Shown here piece after piece: positions 1 to 8,835 of a stretch of 64,000 bases of DNA. Location of the stretch: positions 1 to 64,000 of the forward strand of contig JAFLBZ010000005.1 of the NCBI GenBank assembly GCA_017303715.1. The letters are read 5' to 3'. How positions within the stretch are numbered: the stretch's first letter is position 1; each line of letters starts with the position of its first letter. This DNA comes from Rhodothermia bacterium (GTDB lineage Bacteria > Bacteroidota > Rhodothermia > Rhodothermales > UBA2364). Below the pieces are notes generated by a model. That model was not told where the DNA came from, made no database searches, and saw only the letters and a list, made by a program, of their open reading frames with translations. Both the position numbers and the translations under genes were made by a program.

Positions 1-1
1 A

Positions 2-544
2 GGTGATGTAATCCGTATGCACAATGGAATGACGGTTGAGGTGCTGAATACGGACGCCGAAGGGCGTATGATTTTGGCCGATGCCTTAAGTTGGGCACAA
101 CAATATGCGCCTGAATTGGTCATTGATATTGCTACCCTTACGGGCGCACAAGTGGTTGCCTTGGGTAATTTTGTGGCAGGTGTCATGACCAATGAGGATG
201 AAAATGCGGGCGAGCGCCTAAAAAACGTACAAGAAGCGGGTTTTCGTTCGGGTGATTGGGTACACCCACTCCCAATGTTCGAGGAATACAAGGATTTACT
301 GAAAAGCCAAGTAGCTGATGTGAAAAATATTGGCGGCCCTGCGGCGGGAACCATTACCGCTGGAAAGTTCTTGGAGCATTTTACAGCCTATCCTTGGGTG
401 CATGTAGATATTGCCGGGCCAGCGTGGAATGGTTCGGGGCGGCATTATCAACCCGCAGGTGGTACTGGATTTGGCGTTAAACTCTTGGTCGAATTTCTAC
501 GAATGCGGGTAGAAAACGCTCTTAACACCAAGGAGGATGTTTAA
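2..544 (+). CDS. pepA: Leucyl aminopeptidase (M17 family), C-terminal part, cut by window start
   Basis: This cytosolic dinuclear-metal aminopeptidase removes N-terminal residues from peptides. The reading frame is already open at base 2, so the gene begins outside the window and only the last 180 residues are visible. The M17 signature NTDAEGR lies at visible residues 16-22. In this family it carries the metal-binding Glu and the bicarbonate-binding Arg. Downstream segments LVIDIATLTGA and GTITAGKFLEHF are also typical of the M17 catalytic domain, and the C-terminal GTGFGVKLLVEFL fits the family end. The lysine and aspartate ligands that precede the signature are missing only because of the window edge. 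The gene ends in TAA, and the next gene follows about 80 bp later on the same strand. Family assignment is firm. Confidence 0.95.
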   Translation, partial: GDVIRMHNGMTVEVLNTDAEGRMILADALSWAQQYAPELVIDIATLTGAQVVALGNFVAGVMTNEDENAGERLKNVQEAGFRSGDWVHPLPMFEEYKDLLKSQVADVKNIGGPAAGTITAGKFLEHFTAYPWVHVDIAGPAWNGSGRHYQPAGGTGFGVKLLVEFLRMRVENALNTKEDV

Positions 545-622
545 GAAGTTTCCTTCTCGTAACCCAATGGCGCTATGCTGCGGCATCCTTTGAAACTGAT
601 TGACCCCAAAACGTGTGTCCAA

Positions 623-2017
623 ATGCGAAAATTCTTTCGATTAAGTCAACTTCTTTTACTGCCGATCGTTGTGGTGGCGCAGCAACCAAACCGTGCGGCT
701 TTGCTCGTGTCAAGCAATAGCCAGATTTTTAATGAAGCCATCGTTTATCCTACCGAAAACAAAACAGGTTTGGCCATTTTCTTTCGCTTGCCCTACGACC
801 GCTTGGTCTTTTCCCGCAACCGAGAAGGGGAAGGAAGTGATTCTTTTGTGGCGGAAGTTAAGGTAACGATCGAGTTGTACAAAGATGGACGAAGGATTAC
901 AGACCAAAATTGGAATGTCCGTAAATTCGCGGCTTCTTTCGAAGAAACCAAGAACAAACAAAAAGACCTAACAGGAGTGGTGCATTTTCAGTCTGATCCC
1001 GGAGTCTATGCGTGGCGGATGACGCTGAATGAACAACCCGGAATGTGGCGCTCCATCCAACTGCCAAATTTTTCGCAGGAAAACCAGATCGGGAGGCCTT
1101 TTGTCCTCACGAACACGACCGCAAACGCATTGATGGTGCAAAATCTAGCTGGAAATGTTGCCTTTGGGGCAGATGGCTTGATGGCTGCATTTGTAAATGC
1201 GGAAGCAGTAAAATGGCATTTGCTTAAAATTCCTGACCGAGAAGTTCAGAAAATGCAGGAAAGAACGGCGCGTGAACAACAAATGGGACGCGAAAGAGCC
1301 GGAGGACGATTAGGCATCCCCAACATTCAAGAAAGGGATAATCCTGAAAACATAAAACCCATCCCCGACCGTGCCGATATACCAATCCCAGAAAATGCGG
1401 TGGAAGTCGCTAAGGGCGATGTCACCAAATGGCTAAATATCGGTAAAATTAGCCCCAATGAAACTGGATTGGGGACGGAAAAAGGCGACCATAAGCTTGC
1501 GCTAATCCCGCTGGAAACCCAGTTCTTGGAAGATGGGCACTATGCAATCGTTTTAGAAGCGGGTGACAAAAAGCGCCATTATCTCTTTTCAACCCTCTGG
1601 CGTGATATGCCTATGTCTTTGTTAAATTTGGATATGGCTATAGAGAGTATGAAGTTTATTGTGGAGAAAGATGAGCTAAGACAACTGCGCAAAGGGAAAG
1701 CCAATGAGCGTGCGGAGCGGTTCAGGGCGTGGTGGAAAGCCAAAGACCCCACCCCCAATACCCCTTTTAACGAATTAATGGCCGAGTATTTTGCGCGTGT
1801 AGATTATGCGGCAATGGCCTTCCAAACCGGTACTCGCGGTATGGATGGTCTGCTCACCGACCGTGCACGGATTTACATTACACAAGGCGCTCCCGAAAAA
1901 ACCTCGCGCCTTTTGCCCGATAGTGGTGGGGTTCGTGAAATTTGGGAATACCAAAGTGGTCAAAAATTTGTTTTTGAAGCAGCCTCTAGTCTCGACCCAT
2001 TTGTCTTAGTAAAGTAA
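623..2017 (+). CDS. Secreted GWxTD domain-containing protein
   Basis: This is a 464-residue exported protein. The ATG at 623 is chosen because it gives a clean signal peptide (MRKFF, then a Leu-rich stretch, then VVVAQQ). A longer reading from 575 would put 16 polar residues in front of it. The C-terminal part carries a GWxTD-like core at about residue 405-420: GLLTDRARIYI followed by GAPE. The canonical form is GWxTDRGR, so the Trp is replaced here. The following segment VREIWEY is also typical of the domain. The central region is rich in charged residues and prolines. The family is known mainly from Rhodothermota and relatives, and its function is undefined. The gene is followed by a terminator hairpin at 2046-2073. 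Confidence 0.75.
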   Translation: MRKFFRLSQLLLLPIVVVAQQPNRAALLVSSNSQIFNEAIVYPTENKTGLAIFFRLPYDRLVFSRNREGEGSDSFVAEVKVTIELYKDGRRITDQNWNVRKFAASFEETKNKQKDLTGVVHFQSDPGVYAWRMTLNEQPGMWRSIQLPNFSQENQIGRPFVLTNTTANALMVQNLAGNVAFGADGLMAAFVNAEAVKWHLLKIPDREVQKMQERTAREQQMGRERAGGRLGIPNIQERDNPENIKPIPDRADIPIPENAVEVAKGDVTKWLNIGKISPNETGLGTEKGDHKLALIPLETQFLEDGHYAIVLEAGDKKRHYLFSTLWRDMPMSLLNLDMAIESMKFIVEKDELRQLRKGKANERAERFRAWWKAKDPTPNTPFNELMAEYFARVDYAAMAFQTGTRGMDGLLTDRARIYITQGAPEKTSRLLPDSGGVREIWEYQSGQKFVFEAASSLDPFVLVK

Positions 2018-2045
2018 TTTACCCCGCTAAAAATCACCAGCAACT

Positions 2046-2073
2046 GCCGGACTTTACCAAATTTCCGGCTTTT
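2046..2073 (+). terminator. Intrinsic terminator after the GWxTD gene
   Basis: GCCGGA at 2046-2051 pairs with TCCGGC at 2064-2069, with a 12-base loop, and is followed by TTTT. It sits between the GWxTD gene stop and pdxA, so pdxA probably has its own promoter. Confidence 0.6.
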
Positions 2074-2116
2074 CTGTAAGGTATCACCCCGAAAATATTA
2101 TAACTGTCAATCTGCG

Positions 2117-3094
2117 ATGAACGATAATAAAATTATGCTTGCCCTCTCTGCTGGAGACCCAAACGGGATTGGGCCTGAAGTAATGCTTAAAGCTTTGGCT
2201 ACGCTTAATTTGAAGGAAGTAGATGTGGTTGTGCTTGGCCACAAAGCGATTTTGGAAGCACATGCACAACATTTTTCCTTACCTATGCCCGCCAAAGTAT
2301 ATAATTTGCCTTCGGTAGTACCTTTTATAGAGTGGGGAAAAATTAGCAAATCGGCGGGTGAATTAAGTATGAAAGCAGTTGAAATGGCGGTGGATTGGTG
2401 TATTTCAGGAAGGGCAGATGCGATGGTAACAGCGCCCATCTCGAAAGAGGCCATTGGATTGGCAGGCTATACCATTCCGGGTCACACTGAGTTTATAGCC
2501 GATAGAATTGGTGCAAAAGACTTGACAATGATGCTCGTGTGCGATGAATTGCGTATAGGCTTGGTCACAACACACATCCCCATCGCTGAGGTGGCAAAAC
2601 AGGTACAACCAAAGGCTATTTTAGACAAAGTCAGAATCATTCACCACAGCCTCATCAATGACTTCGGCATCTCGTCTCCTCGCATTGCCGTACTTGGCCT
2701 CAATCCTCATGCTGGCGATGGAGGCATGATTGGGCAGGAAGAAGAAACCATCATTCGTCCAGCGCTTTTAGAGGCACGGCGACAAGGTTTTAACGTCTCC
2801 GATCCATACGCAGCCGATGGATTTTTTGCTACACGACGTTGGAAAGATTACGATGCCGTTTTGGCCATGTATCACGACCAAGGATTAATCCCCTTTAAAA
2901 CCATTGCTTTTGAACGTGGGGTCAATTTTACGGCCGGATTGCCCCTTATTCGTACTTCACCAGATCATGGTACGGCTTTTAATATTGCAGGACATGGTAT
3001 TGCAAGCCCCGAAAGTATGAAAGATGCAATTATATTGGCTATAAATTTGGTAAAAAAAAGACGAGTATTTGCCTCCAAGAATTACAATATTTGA
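2117..3094 (+). CDS. pdxA: 4-hydroxythreonine-4-phosphate dehydrogenase
   Basis: PdxA oxidises 4-phosphohydroxy-L-threonine in the DXP-dependent pathway to pyridoxal 5'-phosphate and is a cytosolic, zinc-dependent, NAD(P)-dependent enzyme. The 325-residue length is normal. Visible family motifs are SAGDPNGIGPEV near the N-terminus, TAPISKEA followed by PGHTEF around residue 100-120, GLNPHAGDGG around 195 and MYHDQGLIPFK around 250. The histidines in GHTE and YHDQG and the aspartate in HDQG are the expected metal and substrate ligands. The final TSPDHGTAF and AGHGIA segments also fit. No other pdx gene is in the window. A hairpin at 2046-2073 separates it from the upstream gene. Confidence 0.95.
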   Translation: MNDNKIMLALSAGDPNGIGPEVMLKALATLNLKEVDVVVLGHKAILEAHAQHFSLPMPAKVYNLPSVVPFIEWGKISKSAGELSMKAVEMAVDWCISGRADAMVTAPISKEAIGLAGYTIPGHTEFIADRIGAKDLTMMLVCDELRIGLVTTHIPIAEVAKQVQPKAILDKVRIIHHSLINDFGISSPRIAVLGLNPHAGDGGMIGQEEETIIRPALLEARRQGFNVSDPYAADGFFATRRWKDYDAVLAMYHDQGLIPFKTIAFERGVNFTAGLPLIRTSPDHGTAFNIAGHGIASPESMKDAIILAINLVKKRRVFASKNYNI

Positions 3095-3395
3095 ACATAA
3101 TATTTTTTATTTAGTGTGTTTATTTTTTTAAAAATCGTTTTATTAATTTAATTTAACCTAAAATGCCGATTGCAATTTTCGTAAAATTAATCATATAAAG
3201 TAATCGCTATACTGTTTGATAAAAATCTGTTTTGGAGATGATGCCCTGATGTCATAGGGGCGCTTATGTGCTTTTCATTCATAAATTTGAATTTTACCAG
3301 TTATTTATCTGTATCTTTCAGAAGACAAAGTATGCCGTGATAAAAATGCTTCTGCCCAAAAATATCCTTTGCATAAACCATTAATAAACAAGCAT
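3095..3395. other. AT-rich intergenic gap with no gene seen
   Basis: About 300 bp of strongly A+T-rich sequence lies between pdxA and the next gene. I see no tRNA-like fold, no convincing ORF and no strong terminator. It probably holds the promoter of the downstream secreted protein, but I cannot point to one motif. Confidence 0.4.
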
Positions 3396-4385
3396 ATGCG
3401 TCGTTTCTTAAACGTACTTATTGCCATGTTATGGCCCTCACTGATTGTGAATGGTCAAACTTTTGATTATACTTTTTCCTCAAAACCCGTTCCTGCATTT
3501 GAGTCTTTTAACCTGAAACGGGTAGAGACAGGAGAAGATGCAGGCCGGATGGTCACTTTTATTCCCGCGATTTTTCCAGACAATGAGGGAGGGGTAATTC
3601 AGTTTTTAGATATCGAGATCAATCCTGATTCCGTTGTGAATATGCTCACCATTTCTAAAGGTAAAAAAGTACTTAGCCAGTTTATTTTGTCCGAATTTAG
3701 CCCAAACTATCCGGAAAATGTTGAAATGGCTGATCTGAATAAAGATGGCCGAAAAGACTTGGTTTTATCATTTGAAACTGGTGGTAATGGCTTGGCAAGC
3801 AATTGGCGTTGGGTATTTATTTTATTCCAGCGAGAAGATTTAGGTTTTGACCTTCACCGTTTTACCAATATGCTTCCCAACGAATCCTATGGCCTTTTTC
3901 GGGATTTTGATGAGGATGGCTACTTTGAATTGGTTGTGGGTAATCACACCAATGTTACTGAAAAGGGTTCTCTGAATAACCACTCGTATTGGTTTTTTAA
4001 TGTTTTTGGATGGTCGAATGAAAAGCCAATTAATATAAACGAAAAATGGGGTTTCCCTTTGGTTTATCGTCATTTGGAGACCATTAACCGAAAGCCCGAT
4101 TCCCAAATCTCGGATGTGCAAAAAAAACAATATTTTTCCTTAGACCATTTGCCTGAATATGCTTTTTCTAAAGGAGATATTGTATTTCCTTCTTTGCTCA
4201 ATGAAGCCTTTCGTGCAGAGGACTACCGTCCGGGTGAACAAGTAAAAGAATCAAACCGCCCAACATCAAATAAACCTATAAGAGACAGAAATTTAATCTT
4301 TTATATGATTGGTGGGACGGGTTTTTTTATTTTTTTCTCCCTATGGCTGCTCTGGCTAAAAGGGCGGTGGAAAAACAAAAATTGA
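3396..4385 (+). CDS. Exported protein with two FG-GAP/VCBS-like repeats and a C-terminal membrane helix
   Basis: This is a 329-residue protein of unknown function. The ATG at 3396 gives a signal peptide (MRRFLNVLIAMLWPSLIVNGQ); a start at 3369 only adds nine residues. Two acidic loops resemble calcium-binding FG-GAP/VCBS repeats: DLNKDGRKDLVLSFE at about residue 115 and DFDEDGYFELVVGN at about 170. Near the C-terminus a hydrophobic helix (IGGTGFFIFFSLWLLWL) is followed by a basic tail (KGRWKNKN), so the protein should be anchored in the inner membrane with most of its mass in the periplasm. It stands 32 bp upstream of folB on the same strand. I do not recognise a named family for the whole protein. 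Confidence 0.6.
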   Translation: MRRFLNVLIAMLWPSLIVNGQTFDYTFSSKPVPAFESFNLKRVETGEDAGRMVTFIPAIFPDNEGGVIQFLDIEINPDSVVNMLTISKGKKVLSQFILSEFSPNYPENVEMADLNKDGRKDLVLSFETGGNGLASNWRWVFILFQREDLGFDLHRFTNMLPNESYGLFRDFDEDGYFELVVGNHTNVTEKGSLNNHSYWFFNVFGWSNEKPININEKWGFPLVYRHLETINRKPDSQISDVQKKQYFSLDHLPEYAFSKGDIVFPSLLNEAFRAEDYRPGEQVKESNRPTSNKPIRDRNLIFYMIGGTGFFIFFSLWLLWLKGRWKNKN

Positions 4386-4417
4386 ACAATTGGGCGTAGA
4401 TTGTAAATATCAAAAAA

Positions 4418-4786
4418 ATGATCCATAAAGGAACTGTGCGGCTTATGAATGCCGTTTTTTATGCCCACCATGGTGTAATGCAAGAGGAGCATCGGATTGG
4501 TGGACGATACGAGGTGGATGTAATCATGCGGTTGGACTTCAAGCAAGCTGCTGAGCGAGATGAACTTAACGCGACCGTAGATTATGGAGCTGTTTATGAA
4601 GTGATCCGTACATTGGTTACGACCAATAAGTTTTACTTAATCGAGCGGCTTGCCTATTTGATTGGAGAAGCCATAATGCAACAATTTACCATAGTCCAAT
4701 CCGCCGAAGTGACCGTGCGCAAAGTCAATCCTCCTGTAGGCGGTACATGCGACAAAGCGGAAGCCGTTTTTGAAATTTTTAGATGA
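4418..4786 (+). CDS. folB: Dihydroneopterin aldolase
   Basis: FolB cleaves 7,8-dihydroneopterin to 6-hydroxymethyl-7,8-dihydropterin and glycolaldehyde in folate synthesis. The 122-residue length is normal for the small cytosolic enzyme. The N-terminal FYAHHGVMQEE matches the family pattern for substrate binding (usually FYAYHGV). The segment YGAVYEVI and the later LIERLAYLIGEAI supply the conserved Glu and Leu residues of the active site. The C-terminal VRKVNPP contains the catalytic Lys in its usual setting. folK starts 4 bp after the stop, so the two successive folate enzymes are almost certainly co-transcribed. Confidence 0.93.
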   Translation: MIHKGTVRLMNAVFYAHHGVMQEEHRIGGRYEVDVIMRLDFKQAAERDELNATVDYGAVYEVIRTLVTTNKFYLIERLAYLIGEAIMQQFTIVQSAEVTVRKVNPPVGGTCDKAEAVFEIFR

Positions 4787-4790
4787 GGTG

Positions 4791-5330
4791 ATGGAAAACA
4801 AGGCTTGGTTCCCCGCTTATATTGGTGTTGGCTCCAATTTGGGCAAAAGAATTGCATACCTGCAAAATGCACTTAATGCCTTCGGAGAATGCCCAGAAAT
4901 TGGGGACGTAGTTGCCTCACCTGTATATCAGACCAAGGCGCACACCTTAGAAGATACCACCCAGCCGGACTATTTCAACGCTGTTTTTTATATACAAACC
5001 TCGTTTAAGCCTGCTGAATTACTTGCGTTCTGTTTGGCATTAGAATTGGAAAATGACCGCGTTCGTTCCAAAAAATGGGCGTCAAGAACCTTAGACCTTG
5101 ATGTCCTTTTACACGGAGATACGCAATCCAATGACAAAAACCTTATACTGCCACACCCAAGGATGGCAGAACGGAGATTCGTTTTAAAACCATTAAACGA
5201 CCTTGCACCTGCGTTACTTCTACCCTTACCTTTTAACAAAACCGTAGCCCAACTTCTGGCGGAGTGCCCAGACGAAACTCTGCCCCAAGTCCTGCCTTTT
5301 CGCTTGAACCCAATAGGTAAAAATCTTTAA
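4791..5330 (+). CDS. folK: 2-amino-4-hydroxy-6-hydroxymethyldihydropteridine pyrophosphokinase
   Basis: FolK transfers pyrophosphate from ATP to the product of FolB. The ATG at 4791 (MENKAWFPAYIG) is preferred because it starts just after the folB stop and places the conserved YIGVGSNLG at the usual N-terminal position; the 4770 start overlaps folB. The protein has 179 residues. Motifs are GVGSNLG at residue 10-16, PVYQTKAH around 42, and ASRTLDLDVLLHG near residue 97, which holds the Asp pair that binds magnesium. LILPHPRMAERRFVLKPL follows. The downstream kinase gene starts 1 bp after the stop. Confidence 0.93.
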   Translation: MENKAWFPAYIGVGSNLGKRIAYLQNALNAFGECPEIGDVVASPVYQTKAHTLEDTTQPDYFNAVFYIQTSFKPAELLAFCLALELENDRVRSKKWASRTLDLDVLLHGDTQSNDKNLILPHPRMAERRFVLKPLNDLAPALLLPLPFNKTVAQLLAECPDETLPQVLPFRLNPIGKNL

Positions 5331-5331
5331 T

Positions 5332-6015
5332 ATGCCCATAATGCCATTGCAAATACCGGAAAATTTGCGTTATATCGCCATCGAAGGCGTCATAGGAGTC
5401 GGAAAAACCACCTTGGCCAATTTTATCACCCAACAATTTGGGGCAAAAATGGTGCTGGAACAGTTCGAGGAAAACCCCTTTTTAGAACGGTTTTATGGCG
5501 ATCGTTCCCGATGGGGATTTCATACACAACTCAACTTCTTGGCCAGTCGGTTTAGACAACAGAAAGCCTTGGAAAACCGCGATCTCTTCCAACAAGTTGT
5601 GGTGAGTGATTATATCTTCGACAAAGACAGAATTTTCGCCCATGTAAATCTTAACGGCGATGAGTTACAACTGTACGAGTCCTTATATGGCATCATGGAA
5701 CAATCGGTGGCGGTTCCGGATTTGGTGGTCTATCTGCAATCCACGAACGAACGCTTGCTTCACAACATCGCGCTCCGAGGTCGCTCGTATGAACAAGCAA
5801 TTGAACCAGCATACATCGCAGCACTAAACGAAGCCTATAACCGTTATTTCTATCATTTTACGAAGTGTCCTTTGCTTGTGGTCAGTGCTACACGACTCGA
5901 TTTTGTGAAGTACCCACATCATTTAGAGGAACTTATACGGCAAATTGTATTTGAACACCATACTGGAACCCGCTTTTTTAATCCCAACTTAGAAGCTGAA
6001 CCTTCCTTGTTCTGA
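5332..6015 (+). CDS. Deoxynucleoside kinase (dAdo/dGuo kinase type)
   Basis: This 227-residue enzyme salvages deoxynucleosides by phosphorylating the 5' hydroxyl using ATP. The P-loop GVIGVGKT is at residues 19-26, preceded by IAIEG as in the dNK/TK2 family. The segment EQFEENPFLERFY follows, with the conserved Glu that contacts the sugar. VVSDYIFDKDRIFA around residue 88-100 occupies the place of the usual ERS/DRS motif, and LRGRSYE near 160 is the Arg-rich LID. It is the third gene of a tight folB-folK-dNK cluster; the same neighbour pair is common in Bacteroidota, so I infer one transcript. Substrate specificity cannot be read from the sequence. Confidence 0.88.
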   Translation: MPIMPLQIPENLRYIAIEGVIGVGKTTLANFITQQFGAKMVLEQFEENPFLERFYGDRSRWGFHTQLNFLASRFRQQKALENRDLFQQVVVSDYIFDKDRIFAHVNLNGDELQLYESLYGIMEQSVAVPDLVVYLQSTNERLLHNIALRGRSYEQAIEPAYIAALNEAYNRYFYHFTKCPLLVVSATRLDFVKYPHHLEELIRQIVFEHHTGTRFFNPNLEAEPSLF

Positions 6016-6027
6016 CTCAGTTTGACC

Positions 6028-6246
6028 ATGTTTAAGTATCTTATTTTCCTGATAATTCTCTGGTTTGTGTATAAAACTGTGCGCAATTTGGTTCGCGTTA
6101 TTTTTATTCCCACTTCAAGACCAAAAGCACCTTCTTTCCAAGAACACCACTCTAATCTTGGCGAAACCATCATTGAGTCCAAAACAAGCCACCAAGCTTC
6201 CCGCTTTCAAGGAATAGAAGACGCAAAATGGAAGGAAATTGACTAA
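6028..6246 (+). CDS. Small single-pass membrane protein, DUF4834-like
   Basis: This is a 72-residue protein starting at the ATG at 6028; the in-frame TTG at 6022 is less likely. One N-terminal membrane helix (YLIFLIILWFVYKTVRNLV) is followed by a short hydrophilic tail containing GETIIE and ending KWKEID. This arrangement resembles the small Bacteroidota proteins called DUF4834, but that assignment is from memory of the pattern and is weak. It lies 12 bp after the deoxynucleoside kinase gene, on the same strand, so it probably belongs to the same transcript. Confidence 0.5.
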   Translation: MFKYLIFLIILWFVYKTVRNLVRVIFIPTSRPKAPSFQEHHSNLGETIIESKTSHQASRFQGIEDAKWKEID

Positions 6247-6335
6247 CGCCCATTTTCCATTCTCAATTCTCCATTCCGTATAAGACGAGAGTCGTACATT
6301 GCTTAAATTAATAAACTAAAAGAATACAAGATCAA

Positions 6336-7826
6336 ATGCGTGTACGATTCGCCCCCAGTCCGACTGGGTATTTACACATTGGCGGGCTACGGACGGCCCT
6401 CTACAACTTCCTCATGGCCAAGCGTTACAACGGCCAATTTCTGCTCCGTATAGAAGACACAGACCAAGCGCGGTTCGTCCCTGAAGCGGAAGCCGACATC
6501 ATGACCTCGCTCCGTTGGGCAGGCTTAGACTACGACGAGGGACCCGATAAAGATGGCAGCAATGGTCCATATTATCAATCGAAGCGGACGGCAGTTTACC
6601 AGAAAATGGTACAAAAACTCTTGGAAAATGGTCATGCGTATTATGCTTTCGATACGCCGGCGGCCTTGGAAGACATGCGCGAACGCCTCAAAACTCCTGA
6701 AAATCCACAGCCCAAGTACGATGCCGCTACCCGTTTACATATGCAAAACAGCTTCACCATGACCAAAGAAGCAGTTGCGGAAGCCATTACGTCTGGAATA
6801 CCTTATGTGATCCGTATGGCGTTACCGGCGCACACCACTGTTCATTTCCACGACCAAGTGCGGGGCGAGGTGGAAATCAGTACCGACCAACTGGATGATC
6901 AAGTATTGATGAAGTCGGATGGATTACCTACCTACCATTTGGCGAATGTGGTGGACGACCACTTGATGGGCATCACGCATGTTATTCGAGGAGAAGAATG
7001 GCTGCCTTCTACACCGAAGCATCTTTTGCTCTACCATTTTTTTGGTTGGAAAGCGCCAGAATTTGCACATTTACCCTTAATTTTGAGTCCAAGCGGTGGC
7101 AAACTATCCAAACGCAAAGCCGAGGAAGCGGGCATTCCGGTCTCGGTAAAAGAATACATCCAGGCAGGATATGAACCGGATGCGCTCCTCAACTTCTTGG
7201 CACTTTTGGGGTGGAATCCGGGAACCGATCAGGAAATTTTTTCCGTATCCGAGTTGGCTGAAGTGTTTTCTGTAGCCCGTATTGGACAATCTGGCGTACA
7301 ATTTAGCATGGATAAGCTCAAGTGGTACAATGCACACTATCTGCGGATGCGGAGTGTTGCGGAATTGGCAGAACGGATCCGCCCGTTTGCACTTGCCGCC
7401 GGACACGACCTAAGCGAATCGTCGCTACAGGTCATCGCACGAATGATGCAAGAGCGCATCCATTTTGCATCTGAGGCCATTACCCACGCCCCGTTCTTGT
7501 TCGAGGAGCCGCAACAATACGAGGCAAAGCCCTTGAAAAAAGCGTGGAAAACTGCCACCGCCGATCTGCTGACTGCATTTGTACAGGAACTACAAGCCCA
7601 AAACGACTTTACGGCAGAACGTCTCCATGATAGCTTACAGCAGTTTGCCGAGCAACAGAAAATCGGCTTGGGAGCCATAATGTTACCCGTTCGATTGGCA
7701 TTGACGGGAATGGGAGGCGGTCCGAATTTGTTTGAAATCATGGCGTTTATCGGTAAAGAGGCGGCCATCAGTCGAATCGAAATTGCTGTCCAAAAAATGC
7801 CAGAACAATTAGCCACTTCGGGATAG
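6336..7826 (+). CDS. gltX: Glutamyl-tRNA synthetase
   Basis: GltX is a class I aminoacyl-tRNA synthetase that charges tRNA-Glu with glutamate. The HIGH-type motif is RFAPSPTGYLHIGGLRTALYN at residues 4-24, with LHIG standing in for HIGH. The second signature is the KMSKS counterpart KLSKRK at about residue 252-257. Between them sit the expected IEDTDQARF and GEEWLPSTPKH segments. The 496 residues match the usual length, with a complete helical anticodon-binding domain in the last 150 residues. The upstream region is A-rich with no Shine-Dalgarno sequence, as for most genes here. Whether it also mischarges tRNA-Gln cannot be told from this sequence. Confidence 0.97.
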   Translation: MRVRFAPSPTGYLHIGGLRTALYNFLMAKRYNGQFLLRIEDTDQARFVPEAEADIMTSLRWAGLDYDEGPDKDGSNGPYYQSKRTAVYQKMVQKLLENGHAYYAFDTPAALEDMRERLKTPENPQPKYDAATRLHMQNSFTMTKEAVAEAITSGIPYVIRMALPAHTTVHFHDQVRGEVEISTDQLDDQVLMKSDGLPTYHLANVVDDHLMGITHVIRGEEWLPSTPKHLLLYHFFGWKAPEFAHLPLILSPSGGKLSKRKAEEAGIPVSVKEYIQAGYEPDALLNFLALLGWNPGTDQEIFSVSELAEVFSVARIGQSGVQFSMDKLKWYNAHYLRMRSVAELAERIRPFALAAGHDLSESSLQVIARMMQERIHFASEAITHAPFLFEEPQQYEAKPLKKAWKTATADLLTAFVQELQAQNDFTAERLHDSLQQFAEQQKIGLGAIMLPVRLALTGMGGGPNLFEIMAFIGKEAAISRIEIAVQKMPEQLATSG

Positions 7827-7898
7827 ATTTGGGATTTGATTGGCACTTTTTTTGTTTGTACATTCATCTTTTAGTCTCTCATTTAAACAAACAATACC

Positions 7899-8324
7899 AT
7901 GAAAAAAATTTTGTATCTGTTCCCTATGCTCATGCTAACATTTTTGGTGCAAAGTGCATTGGCCCAAAGTCCGGTTGGCAAATGGCGTACCATAGACGAT
8001 GAAGAACAAGGAAAAGAAAAATCTATCGTTAAGCTATACGAAAAAGAAGGCGTCATCTATGGTGTCGTCGAAAAGTTGACAGACCCTAAAGCCAAGCGGG
8101 TTTGTGATTCGTGTTCAGGCGAGAAAAAGAACAAGCCCATCGAAGGGATGCAAATTTTGTGGGGGCTGAAAAAAACGGGGAAAGATTGGGGTGATGGCTA
8201 TATTCTTGACCCTAAAAATGGGAAGGTTTATAAGGCCAAAGTATGGGTAGAAGGCCAAAACCTGAAGGTTCGTGGATATATTGGACCATTCTTCCGTACC
8301 CAAACTTGGTATCCGGTGAAGTAA
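7899..8324 (+). CDS. Secreted DUF2147 family protein
   Basis: This is a 141-residue exported protein with a clear signal peptide (MKKILYLFPML, ending ALAQ). The mature part begins SPVGKWRTID, then has a Cys pair CDSC near residue 70 and the segments MQILWGLKK and GDGYILDP. WKT/WRT near the start and a GGxIxDPxxGKxY-type motif (here GYILDPKNGKVYKAK) are the standard DUF2147 signatures. The fold is lipocalin-like and the function is unknown. It is followed by a strong hairpin at 8338-8369. Confidence 0.85.
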   Translation: MKKILYLFPMLMLTFLVQSALAQSPVGKWRTIDDEEQGKEKSIVKLYEKEGVIYGVVEKLTDPKAKRVCDSCSGEKKNKPIEGMQILWGLKKTGKDWGDGYILDPKNGKVYKAKVWVEGQNLKVRGYIGPFFRTQTWYPVK

Positions 8325-8337
8325 TTTATACCAAGAC

Positions 8338-8369
8338 AAAGCCCTGATTTTCTAATTAGGGCTTTAGTT
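8338..8369 (+). terminator. Intrinsic terminator after the DUF2147 gene
   Basis: AAAGCCCT at 8338-8345 pairs with AGGGCTTT at 8358-8365 around a 12-base loop. The sequence runs on into AGTTTTT, which gives a U-rich tail on the + strand. Confidence 0.7.
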
Positions 8370-8437
8370 TTTGGATGTGATGCTATAGGTTTATTGTGTC
8401 AATATTAGATATATTTCAATTAAAAATAATATAAAAA

Positions 8438-8803
8438 ATGAAAAAAAATTATTTTCAAATCATAGCTGTTTTGGGATTCATGCTCTTAACTGGTGGTACG
8501 CTTTTACATAATGACCACCACATTGATGAGCCAAGAGTAATTCAGGTGACTGCACTCGCGAATGGCTATGACCCTGCAAAAATTACCTTGAAAAAAGGAG
8601 AAACGGTAAAACTAGTGGTTACCCGAAAAACGGACTCGATGTGTGCCGCCAAGATCAAGTTTCCCGATTTTGGTATCGCTACTACAGACCTTCCGAAAGA
8701 CAAACCCGTTACATTTACTATCAAGGCCGATAAAAAAGGTACTTTTAAATTTACCTGTGGGATGAATATGCTTAAAGGAACCATCGTCGTTTCTGAAAAG
8801 TGA
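8438..8803 (+). CDS. Exported cupredoxin-like protein
   Basis: This 121-residue protein begins with a signal or signal-anchor (MKKNYFQIIAVLGFMLLTGG). The rest is one plastocyanin-like beta domain: VIQVTALANGYDPAKITLKKGETV is the usual first half of a Cupredoxin_1 domain. DSMCAAK at about residue 70 and FTCGMNMLKG at about 107 contribute candidate copper ligands: two Cys and the Met residues. The classical His-Cys-His-Met set is not complete, because CGMNM replaces the CxxHxxM loop. This suggests Cu(I) binding or copper handling rather than electron transfer. It converges with the multihaem cytochrome gene across a perfect stem-loop. Confidence 0.75.
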   Translation: MKKNYFQIIAVLGFMLLTGGTLLHNDHHIDEPRVIQVTALANGYDPAKITLKKGETVKLVVTRKTDSMCAAKIKFPDFGIATTDLPKDKPVTFTIKADKKGTFKFTCGMNMLKGTIVVSEK

Positions 8804-8833
8804 GAAAAGCAGTTCCATTTGGGTTTCTCACTT
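8798..8833. terminator. Stem-loop between convergent genes
   Basis: AAGTGAGAAA at 8798-8807 is an exact reverse complement of TTTCTCACTT at 8824-8833. The stem overlaps the stop codon of the cupredoxin gene and ends just before the stop of the cytochrome gene. It has no long T-run, so it is likely a bidirectional, not strictly intrinsic, terminator. Confidence 0.5.
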
Positions 8834-8835
8834 GG